Below are positions 16,930-24,586 of a DNA stretch of 64,000 nucleotides, one piece after another. A program made the position numbers and the translations under genes. Each line of letters opens with the position of its first letter. The stretch's first letter is position 1. This DNA is from Paenibacillus roseus (lineage in GTDB: Bacteria > Bacillota > Bacilli > Paenibacillales > Paenibacillaceae), in the NCBI RefSeq assembly GCF_016424485.1, contig NZ_JAELUP010000107.1, positions 80,717 to 144,716 on the forward strand, written 5' to 3'. The notes beneath the pieces are model-generated. The model was not told the DNA's origin and searched no databases. It saw only the letters and a list, made by a program, of their open reading frames with translations.

Positions 16930-17349
16930 TTAAATAATGGTTGCCCCGATCAGATAGGACAAGGAAACCGAAATAATCATCGCAATAAGGCCTACAGCCC
17001 GATTGTCATTTTTGATTTCCTCATCGATTTTGAATACAGGAGTTAAAAACTCAAATAAAAAATAGGCGGCAAGCAAAATAGCAAAGCCAAACAACGCCCA
17101 AATCATACTCTGGTATACCGTGTCATTGGCCTCAATCGAAAATCGGAACACATTGCAAATGCCGAAAATTTTACCGCCTGTCGCCATAGCGACCGCCACA
17201 TTGCCATTTTTGATCTCGTCCCAGCAGTTGTAACGGGTCACCAGCTCAAAGCAAAACAGGCAAAATATCAAGGCCATTACGGCAACCGATACAAACGCAA
17301 GTGTAGAGGTATAGGGGTTGCTTAGCAGCCAATCCACCTCTCGTTGCAT
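16930..17349 (-). CDS. yshE: DUF350-type integral membrane protein
   Basis: A 139-residue protein with four hydrophobic segments (about 17-38, 48-65, 80-102, 115-138). The segment NGNVAVAMATGGKIFGI between segments 1 and 2, and the related NDNRAVGLIAMIISVSLSYLIG at the end, mark two DUF350 repeats. It follows mutS2 by 11 bases, as yshE does in Bacillus subtilis. The biochemical role is not known. Confidence 0.75.
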   Translation of the reverse strand: MQREVDWLLSNPYTSTLAFVSVAVMALIFCLFCFELVTRYNCWDEIKNGNVAVAMATGGKIFGICNVFRFSIEANDTVYQSMIWALFGFAILLAAYFLFEFLTPVFKIDEEIKNDNRAVGLIAMIISVSLSYLIGATII

Positions 17350-17360
17350 ATTGTCCCTCC

Positions 17361-19724
17361 TTATTCCAGCTCGGCCACCGTCACACCGGCTCCGCCTTCA
17401 TTGTAATTGCCCAAGCGATAGCTTTTCACATGCCTATGCTTGCGCAAGAAGTCCGTGACCCCAATACGGAGCACGCCAGTTCCTTTGCCATGAATAATGT
17501 AGACCTGACCCATATTGGACAGGAATGCCTCATCCAGGAAACGGTCAATTTCCATAATCGCTTCTTCAACATTCGCCCCTCGCAAATCAAGCTCCGCACG
17601 AACCTGATCGTCACGGCTCCGCTTCAAACTCGCCGCCTGTTTGGGCTGCTGCAACTTGGCAGGTGCTTGCTTGATCAACTCCAGATCGCTTAAGCTGACC
17701 TTCATTTTCAGAATACCAAGCTGTATCTGTGCTTCACCTCCAGAAACTTCCACAACATGACCCTTCTGATTCAAGCTGTAGACCATAACCTCATCGCCCG
17801 CTTCGATCTTCTGCGACGCTTTGTTTTGGGCAGGCTTGTTGCCGCCTTGCTTTTTGAGTTGAGGCTCGGCTTCTTCCAGCTTCCGCTTGGCCTCAATCAG
17901 CTTGTGCTGCTTGACTGAAGCGCCCTCCTCTAGAGCCAGCTTGCGCAAATCAGCAATAATCTGCTCTGCTTCACGCTTGGCTTTGACAATCGCTTCTCTT
18001 GCCTCGTCCTGAGCTTTGGCCAGCATACGATCACGCTGCTGTTCAAATCGTTCACGCTGTTCCTCAAATTTCTTGCGCTGCTCCTCAAGCTCACGGCGCA
18101 ACGCCTCTGCCGTATTCCGTTCTGCTTCCGCACCCAGACGGTCTTCCTCAAGCGAGGCAATCATATTTTCTACCCGCATATCCTCTTCGCTAACTTCGCC
18201 GCGCGCATGATCAATAATGTTACGCGACAATCCGAGCCGCTCGGCAATAGCAAAGGCATTGCTTCGCCCCGGCACGCCAACAAGCAGCCGGTATGTAGGA
18301 CTAAGCGTCTGAATATCGAATTCCATACTGGCATTGATGACACCTTTACGGTTGTACGCATATGCCTTTAGCTCGCTGTAGTGGGTAGTTGCCACAAGAC
18401 GGCAGTCGGTCTTGTGGATATGCTCCAGAATGGCAATCGCCAGCGCAGAGCCTTCCGCAGGATCTGTCCCAGCCCCAAGCTCATCAAGCAGCACAAGGCT
18501 CTTGGGCGTCATGAATTTCAAGATTCGGATAATATTCGTCAAGTGGCTGGAGAACGTACTAAGGCTCTGCTCGATGCTCTGCTCATCTCCGATATCTGCA
18601 TAAATGGCATCAAATACGCAAAGCTGCGTGCCGTCCTCCGCCGGAACGAATAAGCCCGACATGGCCATTAAGCTCAACAGGCCGATCGTTTTCAAGGAAA
18701 CGGTCTTGCCTCCCGTATTCGGTCCGGTCACAATAATGCCTGTAAAGGAATTGCCCAACTCAACATCAAGCGGGACGACAGCAGCAGGATCAAGCAGCGG
18801 GTGCCGTCCGCGCTTAATTTTCAGGAAACCCCGGTCATTCATCCGCGGAAGCGTCGCCTTCAGACCATGCGCATAGCGCGCCTTGGCAAAAGCAAAATCC
18901 AGCTTGCCGAGCAGATCAAGGTCGATCATCAAATCAGGCTCGTATTCAGCTGCGGCAGCCGTCAGCTTCTGCAAGATTTTCTCGATCTCCCTGGTTTCGG
19001 CAACCTTAAGCTCGCGAAGCTTGTTATTCATCGCAACCATCGCTTCCGGTTCAATAAACAGCGTCGCCCCGGAGCCGGACTGATCATGCACGATTCCTCC
19101 AAAATGGGAGCGATACTCCTGCTTGACCGGGATGACATAACGATCATTGCGCAGCGTTATCAAGGAATCCTGCAGCATTTTCTGCACAGAGGAGGAACGA
19201 ATTAATTGCTCCAGCTTTTCCCGGATACGGGATTCGCCGTTCTTCAGTTCCCTGCGGATTGCTGCCAGCTCTGTGCTGGCGCTGTCCATAACTTCGGCCT
19301 GCTCGTCAATACAGGCATTAATCTGATTCTCCAGATCCTTTACCTCGCTTAGCTGGTCAGCAAGTGATTGAAGCAGCGGAATCGGATCATTTTCATGCAG
19401 GTTTCCGATATGGCGTTTGATCTGCCTGGAGCCGCGCGCCGTCGTGGAAATCGCCAATAATTCAGCGGGATTCAATGTGCCGCCAATTCTAGCTCGCTGT
19501 AGGGCAGGCGCAATATCGGTAATACCGCCGAACGGAGCGCTGCCTTTCAGACGATCTGCTTTATAAGCTTCATCTGTTGCTTGCAGCGAAAGCTTCACTT
19601 GTTCAAGGTCGGGATTTGGCTTTAACGCTTCCACGACAGCTTTTCCAAGAGAGGTGGCCGCATGAGAGCCGAGCCTATTTATAATTTTGGAATATTCAAG
19701 GGTAGTCAGTATTTTATCGTTCAA
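17361..19724 (-). CDS. mutS2: MutS2 ATPase/endonuclease
   Basis: About 787 residues. The core and lever region is followed by the MutS ATPase with Walker A TGPNTGGKT near 330, the Walker B LVLLDELGAGTDP near 410, a long charged coiled coil (about 515-620), a KOW-like segment and a C-terminal Smr nuclease domain (LDLRGANVEEAI and HGKGTGVLR). MutS2 suppresses recombination in some species and acts on collided ribosomes in Bacillus. I choose TTG 19724 as the start: GAGGAG lies about 11 bases upstream, while a GTG at 19733 would be only 2 bases from it, and the protein then begins like known MutS2 (NDKILTTLEYSKI). Confidence 0.95.
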   Translation of the reverse strand: MNDKILTTLEYSKIINRLGSHAATSLGKAVVEALKPNPDLEQVKLSLQATDEAYKADRLKGSAPFGGITDIAPALQRARIGGTLNPAELLAISTTARGSRQIKRHIGNLHENDPIPLLQSLADQLSEVKDLENQINACIDEQAEVMDSASTELAAIRRELKNGESRIREKLEQLIRSSSVQKMLQDSLITLRNDRYVIPVKQEYRSHFGGIVHDQSGSGATLFIEPEAMVAMNNKLRELKVAETREIEKILQKLTAAAAEYEPDLMIDLDLLGKLDFAFAKARYAHGLKATLPRMNDRGFLKIKRGRHPLLDPAAVVPLDVELGNSFTGIIVTGPNTGGKTVSLKTIGLLSLMAMSGLFVPAEDGTQLCVFDAIYADIGDEQSIEQSLSTFSSHLTNIIRILKFMTPKSLVLLDELGAGTDPAEGSALAIAILEHIHKTDCRLVATTHYSELKAYAYNRKGVINASMEFDIQTLSPTYRLLVGVPGRSNAFAIAERLGLSRNIIDHARGEVSEEDMRVENMIASLEEDRLGAEAERNTAEALRRELEEQRKKFEEQRERFEQQRDRMLAKAQDEAREAIVKAKREAEQIIADLRKLALEEGASVKQHKLIEAKRKLEEAEPQLKKQGGNKPAQNKASQKIEAGDEVMVYSLNQKGHVVEVSGGEAQIQLGILKMKVSLSDLELIKQAPAKLQQPKQAASLKRSRDDQVRAELDLRGANVEEAIMEIDRFLDEAFLSNMGQVYIIHGKGTGVLRIGVTDFLRKHRHVKSYRLGNYNEGGAGVTVAELE

Positions 19725-19872
19725 ATCGAGCACAACTCCTCTCAGCTTTTATTATAGCGGATGAATGGTGCAAGCGCCATGACCGGAGACAATCACATCC
19801 ACGAATGATTCCTTCTTTTAAGGGAATAGTATAACCAAGCACATCAACTCAAGTGTAGGAGGTCAGCAAATA

Positions 19873-20229
19873 ATGAATTTCCTTGGACATCTTGTTCGAT
19901 TTATCGTTTCAGCCCTTGTGCTGATGGTTGTTGGCTTTATTGTTCCCGGTTTTAGCGTCGGCGGCTTTTGGAGCGCATTTTTCCTCGCTTTGGTCATCGC
20001 CGCTCTCGGCTGGGTAATCGAGGGCATCTTCGGAAAAAAGGTAACTCCATTCGGCCGCGGAATTGTAGGTTTTATCGCCAGCGCATTCGTAATCTGGCTT
20101 GCCCAGTTCATTGTAGGCGGTGTTGCCGTAACGATGCTTGGAGCAGTCCTTGCAGCCCTGGTAATCGGGATCATCGACTTGTTCATTCCGGTCAGCACGC
20201 CTTATGAAGCTGGACGCAGCCGCAGCTAA
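19873..20229 (+). CDS. Holin-superfamily-IV-like membrane protein (YvlD type)
   Basis: A 118-residue protein with four hydrophobic segments separated by short Gly-rich turns (PGFSVGGFWSAFFLALVIAALGW, GRGIVGFIASAFVIW, VTMLGAVLAALVIGIID). This fits the family annotated as phage holin 4 superfamily, whose chromosomal members such as YvlD are small membrane proteins of unclear function. No phage genes are near. The ribosome site GGAGG is clear, and a terminator follows, so it is a single-gene unit. Confidence 0.7.
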   Translation: MNFLGHLVRFIVSALVLMVVGFIVPGFSVGGFWSAFFLALVIAALGWVIEGIFGKKVTPFGRGIVGFIASAFVIWLAQFIVGGVAVTMLGAVLAALVIGIIDLFIPVSTPYEAGRSRS

Positions 20230-20245
20230 CTCCGATTGCAAGCCA

Positions 20246-20280
20246 AAAGAGCCTTTGTCCTTTTGTGATAAAGGCTCTTT
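20246..20280 (+). terminator. Terminator after the holin-like gene
   Basis: AAAGAGCCTTT and its exact complement AAAGGCTCTTT form an 11-bp stem around a 13-base loop, 16 bases after the stop. Confidence 0.8.
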
Positions 20281-20435
20281 ACATAAGTTTCGGTATAAGC
20301 TGTTCGTACTTATTTAAAGCGCGTTCATCATTTATACATATTAACTTCAACAGTTTGTCACTTTATAACCGATAAAAAAACAGTACAATAATAAGGTAGA
20401 ATATTTTACTATCTCAAACTGGGGGCTCGCGATTC

Positions 20436-20813
20436 ATGAATAAAAAGCTATTTTTCTTCTCAGCAATTATTGCGATGATGCTCGTACTGGCTGCCTGCGG
20501 CAATAAAGCTGGGGAGCAGGCTAACAATAGTTCGGCAGCTGAAGATACTGCCGGACAAGCCATTGTCATCTCAGCCAAAAATTATGAATTTGATCAAAAG
20601 GAATACCGGGTCAAAAAAGGAGAACCTGTTAAAATCAGCTTGAAGAACACTTCCGGTACCCACGGCATTGAAATTTCCAATCTGAACATTAAAGTTACAC
20701 AGAAGAAGCCACAGACCGTTACCATCAATGAGCCTGGCACCTATGAAATTCATTGCAATATCCCTTGTGGATCAGGCCATGCCAATATGAAAGCAACACT
20801 TATTGTGGAATAA
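20436..20813 (+). CDS. Lipoprotein with a CuA-type cupredoxin domain
   Basis: A 125-residue secreted lipoprotein: signal peptide to residue 20 and lipobox LAAC21. The remainder is a cupredoxin beta-barrel. The ligands H76, C107, C111, H115 and M118 have the spacing of the binuclear CuA site of cytochrome c oxidase subunit II (H...CxxxCxxxHxxM). It lacks the two N-terminal membrane helices of subunit II and no oxidase genes are nearby, so it is probably a free-standing electron carrier, copper store or assembly factor on the outer face of the membrane. It starts after GGGGGC and is followed by a palindromic repeat and a terminator. Confidence 0.8.
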   Translation: MNKKLFFFSAIIAMMLVLAACGNKAGEQANNSSAAEDTAGQAIVISAKNYEFDQKEYRVKKGEPVKISLKNTSGTHGIEISNLNIKVTQKKPQTVTINEPGTYEIHCNIPCGSGHANMKATLIVE

Positions 20814-20828
20814 ATTAGCTTAAAACCA

Positions 20829-21022
20829 AAATTAGTGCTTGACCTCTAGGGAGGCGTGGAACGCTGCGTGGCAGAGGATTCTTCCGATCGCTGTTAAAGC
20901 CCGATTCCTTGATTTCATGGAGGTTAGCAGGGGGAATCGGGCTTTAAAGGCGACCACTATCGTTTCTCCAGAATTCCTCTGCCCCTTCGCTGCTTTCTCC
21001 TGTTTGTCAAGCACTGATTTTA
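20829..21022. repeat. About 195-bp imperfect palindromic element
   Basis: The ends (AGTGCTTGAC at 20835-20844 and its complement at 21007-21016) and an inner 15-bp perfect pair (TTAAAGCCCGATTCC at 20895-20909 and complement at 20934-20948) are symmetric, with partial symmetry between (GCAGAGGA near 20872 against TTCCTCTGC near 20975). The whole could fold into one long hairpin. Related single arms occur at 12183 and 21045. It has no coding potential and looks like a mobile palindromic repeat or a structured RNA. Confidence 0.6.
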
Positions 21023-21044
21023 AGGGGGAGTCATAAAATTAGCT

Positions 21045-21080
21045 CAAATCAGTGTTTAACCTCTAGCGAAGGAACTGCTA
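21045..21080 (+). repeat. Third partial copy of the dispersed repeat
   Basis: AAATCAGTGTTTAACCTCTAGCGAAGGAA repeats the left-arm sequence of the palindrome that ends 22 bases before it, with a few substitutions, and runs into a terminator hairpin. Confidence 0.5.
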
Positions 21081-21087
21081 CTATTTC

Positions 21088-21125
21088 GGCGGTAAATGCG
21101 ACAGACGCATTCATCGCCTTTTTTT
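21088..21125 (+). terminator. Intrinsic terminator downstream of the cupredoxin gene and repeat
   Basis: GGCGGTAAATGCG and CGCATTCATCGCC pair at 11 of 13 positions around ACAGA and are followed by seven Ts. It would end plus-strand transcripts from the cupredoxin gene that read through the palindromic repeat. Confidence 0.8.
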
Positions 21126-21185
21126 ATGCGAATGTCATAACTAAATGTCCTCTGGCTAGTGGTCAAAAATTCAAGAAAACAAAAA

Positions 21186-21217
21186 GGCAGAGAAGCCCGC
21201 TTGCCGTCTTCTCTGCC
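21186..21217 (-). terminator. Terminator after the ZapA-coiled-coil gene
   Basis: GGCAGAGAAG and CTTCTCTGCC form a 10-bp stem with a 12-base loop; on the minus strand it is followed by TTTTTGTTTTC. It is 22 bases past the stop codon. Confidence 0.85.
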
Positions 21218-21238
21218 CATTGTGCCATGATCCCGGAT

Positions 21239-24187
21239 CTAGCTTTGTTCGATTAGCTCAATCCATTCATTATATTCTGTCTGAAGCTTCGAATATTCAA
21301 TCCGCAGCTTGTCATGCTCCTGCCGCAGCGCATCATGGGCCTGCTTCAAAGAACCTTCCTCCCGCTCACGGGAAACAAGAATATCCTGCAGCCGCTCCAG
21401 TTCCTCGGACAGACGCGTCGCCTCGGCCTCAGATTGCTCCGACTGTCTGTTCAGTTCCTCCAACTGCCCGTTCAGCTCCGTCTCCCGCCTTTGCAATCTT
21501 CCCTCCTCATCCTGGGACAGTTCTGCAAGTTCCAGCGCTTCCTGTAGCTTCGCTTCGAGCTGCTGATACTTATCTGTAAGCTCCTGTTCGCGGGCTTCAT
21601 GCTGCTCCTGCTCTTCTTTCAAGCGGGTGTACTGCTCCGTCAACTCTCGGTACTGCTCTTTCTGCTCATTGCCAAGCTTGTAAGCTGCGGACAACTGTTC
21701 CCGCTGTTTGATCAGTTGGTCATCGAGCTGCTGGAGCTTCTGCAATTGCTCTTCTTCTTTGCGCTTATACGTCTCGACAGCTCCCTGAATCTCCTGCTCG
21801 ATGGCTTGATGCTTGCGCATCTCTGCTTCAAGCTCATGCAATTGGCTTCTAAGCTCGTCTTCTTGCTCCATCAGTTCCAGCGTGCGATTCTCCGCCTCAT
21901 CGCAGCGGACGCTCCACTTATTCAAGTCCAGCTCATATTGCTTTCGCAACTCGGCGAAGCTGCTTTGCCAAATATCCTCTGCTTCCTTACGTGAAGCCAT
22001 ATTCATTTCTTCCAGTTGCTCACGATCCATCACCCACTGGCTTGAAGCCGCCGACAAGCGTCCGCTCCATTCTTCCTTTAATTCTTTGAGCAGATGCGTC
22101 TTCTCGTCCTGCCACTGCTTTTGCTTCTGGGCAGCTTGCTCTGCCGCCTCGCTTTGGATACGCTCCAGTTCGCCTTCCCAATACTGTTCCCGATCCTGCT
22201 GCGCCTTCCATTGTTCTTTGACGACACGCTGCTGTGCAGCCTCCGCCTCCTGCTTTTGCCTGGACAGCTCGGACTGCCATTGCTGCTCAAACTCTATGCG
22301 GCTTGACTCCTGCCGGTTAAGCAGTTCCTGTTTTTCGGCCTCAGCCTGCTGCTGTGCGGATTGTAGTTCGTCTTGCCAATATTGCTCCCATTCGGCAAGC
22401 GCCGCTTCCTTCTCATGCACGAGCGCCTGCTGCTGCTCATTCCACTCTTCGCTGCGGCGGGCAAGCTCTGTCTGCCATTGCTGCTGACTCTTCTCCAGCG
22501 CCTGCAACTGCTCCTGCTCCAGAACTTGTTTTTCCTGCGCCCATTTTTCTTCAGCACGGTCGAACTCCGACTTCCAGTACTGCTCGCATTCAGACAGCTC
22601 AGTCTCTTTCACTTCCTGCAGCTTCTTCCGCTCATCAGTCCATGCCTGTTCCTGCTGTTCAAGTTCGGCAAGCCGCTGCTGCTCAAGTTCCGCACGCAGA
22701 GCCGTCTGTTCCTCAAGCAGGGCCTGTTCTCGCTGCTCGGCGTCGGTACGGAATCGTTCCTGCTCCTCGTTCCAATGCTCCTCGAATTCGGCAAGCATCT
22801 GCTCCTGCTCCTGACTCAGCTTCAGCTTCTCAGCCACCCACTGCTCCTCGCGGCGGGCAAGCTCGGCCGCAGCTAACTCCTGCTGTGCAGCGAGCGCCTG
22901 TTCATGCTCTTCAAGCTTGAGCTGCCATTGCTCCTCGACCTCCTGGCGCTGATGAGCGAAGCTCTCACGAAGTTGCTGCTCCTGCTTCTTGCGCTGCTCA
23001 CGCTCCGCTTGCCACTCCTCATCGCGTCGCGCCAGTTGAATTTCCTGCTCCTGCTTTAGGGCAGCCAGGGCCTGTTCATGCCTTTCATGTTCAGTCTTGC
23101 TCTGCTGCTCATACTGTTCCTGCTCGGCCAGCCATTGCAATTCCAGCTCCTCAAGCTTGAGCTTCTCCTGCTCGGCTTTCTGCTCCAGCTGTTGGCGGCG
23201 GGCATCCCATTCCTGACCGTGTTGGGCCAGTTCATCTGCGGCGGCCTGCTTGGCTGCAGCCAAGCGTTCCTCATGCTGCTCCAGATCAGCAATTCTGCCG
23301 CTTTCCATCTGCTCCAGCTTGGATTGCCATTCGGCTTCCTTCTGCTGACGCTGGCTGGCAAAGCTGTCACGCAGCTTTTGCTCCCGCTGCTGCGCCTCCT
23401 GCCTTGCAGCCTCAAGGTCTGCTTTGCCGCGGGCTTCCAGCTCCGCAAATGCCGCGGCATGCTCCTGCTCCAGTTGTCCAAGCCGCTCCTGCGCTTGCTG
23501 TTCCTGGCGCTGCATAGCAGACTGCCATTCCTCAATCTGGTTCTCGCGCTCGGACCGCCACTGCTGCTGATGCTCCTGCAGCGTTGACTCGCGCTCAGCC
23601 GCTTCCAGCTCCAGCACGCCCTTCAACTCTAGCCACTCCTGTTCGCGTCGGGCAAGCTCCGACTCCAGCTCAGCCCGTTCTTCCGCCAGACGCCGCTCAT
23701 GCTGCTCTTGAACAGCCTGCCACTGACGCTCTGTTTCCTGCCGTTCCTCCTCGAAGCCTTCCAGCGCAAGCCCATGCTTGCTGTTCCACTTAGCTTCCAG
23801 TTCCTCCAGCTGCCTGCCATGCTCTGTCTGCAGGCGCTCCAATTCGGCCCGGCTGCGCGCCTCCTGTCCGGCAAGCTCTTCCCGCAGGTCGCCCATTGCC
23901 GTCTGTACAGCCTCCAACTCCCGGGTCAGCTTCCTGTTGCGCTCAGTTTCGACCGCCAGCTGCCTATTCTCTTCCCTAAGCCGATTGACCTCATCAGCCA
24001 TATGTACAGCGGCGAGCACCGCAATCCGCGGCATATCAAGCCGGCTATAGGCGTTCGCAAGCTTGTTCATATTCTCATCCACCATCATGGCGACCTGTTT
24101 GATATATTCAACGCTTGAATGTCCTACCAGCTTGTACTGATTCCCATATATGTCAACTGTAACCTTTGTGCGTTCAGCATCCATCAC
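21239..24187 (-). CDS. ZapA-domain protein fused to a giant Trp-rich coiled coil
   Basis: A 982-residue protein. Residues about 5-75 match ZapA, the FtsZ-ring stabiliser (VTVDIYGNQYKLVGHSSVEYIKQVA, then DMPRIAVLAAVHMADEV), normally a protein of about 85 residues. The remaining 900 residues are a continuous Glu/Gln/Arg-rich coiled coil. From about 130 to 760 it carries a tryptophan roughly every 10-20 residues in contexts such as EQW or EEW; the last 220 residues have very few. pheT lies upstream and mutS2 further on, as around zapA in Bacillus, so this is probably the zapA locus, enlarged. A role in division or chromosome organisation is inferred. The start is GTG 24187 or ATG 24184 after GGGGAGG. 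Confidence 0.8.
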   Translation of the reverse strand: MMDAERTKVTVDIYGNQYKLVGHSSVEYIKQVAMMVDENMNKLANAYSRLDMPRIAVLAAVHMADEVNRLREENRQLAVETERNRKLTRELEAVQTAMGDLREELAGQEARSRAELERLQTEHGRQLEELEAKWNSKHGLALEGFEEERQETERQWQAVQEQHERRLAEERAELESELARREQEWLELKGVLELEAAERESTLQEHQQQWRSERENQIEEWQSAMQRQEQQAQERLGQLEQEHAAAFAELEARGKADLEAARQEAQQREQKLRDSFASQRQQKEAEWQSKLEQMESGRIADLEQHEERLAAAKQAAADELAQHGQEWDARRQQLEQKAEQEKLKLEELELQWLAEQEQYEQQSKTEHERHEQALAALKQEQEIQLARRDEEWQAEREQRKKQEQQLRESFAHQRQEVEEQWQLKLEEHEQALAAQQELAAAELARREEQWVAEKLKLSQEQEQMLAEFEEHWNEEQERFRTDAEQREQALLEEQTALRAELEQQRLAELEQQEQAWTDERKKLQEVKETELSECEQYWKSEFDRAEEKWAQEKQVLEQEQLQALEKSQQQWQTELARRSEEWNEQQQALVHEKEAALAEWEQYWQDELQSAQQQAEAEKQELLNRQESSRIEFEQQWQSELSRQKQEAEAAQQRVVKEQWKAQQDREQYWEGELERIQSEAAEQAAQKQKQWQDEKTHLLKELKEEWSGRLSAASSQWVMDREQLEEMNMASRKEAEDIWQSSFAELRKQYELDLNKWSVRCDEAENRTLELMEQEDELRSQLHELEAEMRKHQAIEQEIQGAVETYKRKEEEQLQKLQQLDDQLIKQREQLSAAYKLGNEQKEQYRELTEQYTRLKEEQEQHEAREQELTDKYQQLEAKLQEALELAELSQDEEGRLQRRETELNGQLEELNRQSEQSEAEATRLSEELERLQDILVSREREEGSLKQAHDALRQEHDKLRIEYSKLQTEYNEWIELIEQS

Positions 24188-24531
24188 GTTTGTACCTCCC
24201 CAAATAACTTTTCAATCGATATACGCGCCTTGCCCAAGCGAGCGGCAGCCTGGTAAGCAGCAGCCCGACAAAAGTAATGCCATATATCCTAAGAAGTCAT
24301 GACAACATTCGTTTTTAGTAGAAAGCCTGAAGTCGATAAAATAGCGGGACTTGTAAATAAGCGCTTGCTGCGATTCAAGTAACGAAGTGATAGAAATGAA
24401 GAGTTCTGGAGAATCATATCTGTTCAAAACCTGTTTCATGCCTTGCATCCTTCATGATGAACCGTAGAACCCTTCTATCCGCAGCCTAACACGCGCCGCC
24501 CCAAAGCGAAAAAAACGTTAAAAAAACAAAA

Positions 24532-24570
24532 GCCATATCGAAAAGTTCCAAAGAACTAATTCGATATGGC
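24532..24570 (-). terminator. Strong terminator after pheT
   Basis: GCCATATCGAA and TTCGATATGGC (11 bp, perfect) enclose a further AGTTC/GAACT stem, and the minus strand continues with TTTTGTTTTTTT. It separates pheT from the ZapA-fusion gene. The gap 24188-24531 holds no convincing gene. Confidence 0.9.
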
Positions 24571-24586
24571 CCAAGCGGTTTCCTGC

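Noticed and set aside
19873..20229. Prophage remnant suggested by the holin-like gene
   Set aside because: No other phage genes surround it and the family is common as a chromosomal single gene.
24212..24448. 78-codon minus frame between the pheT terminator and the ZapA-fusion gene
   Set aside because: No ribosome site and no recognisable features; it lies in a spacer.
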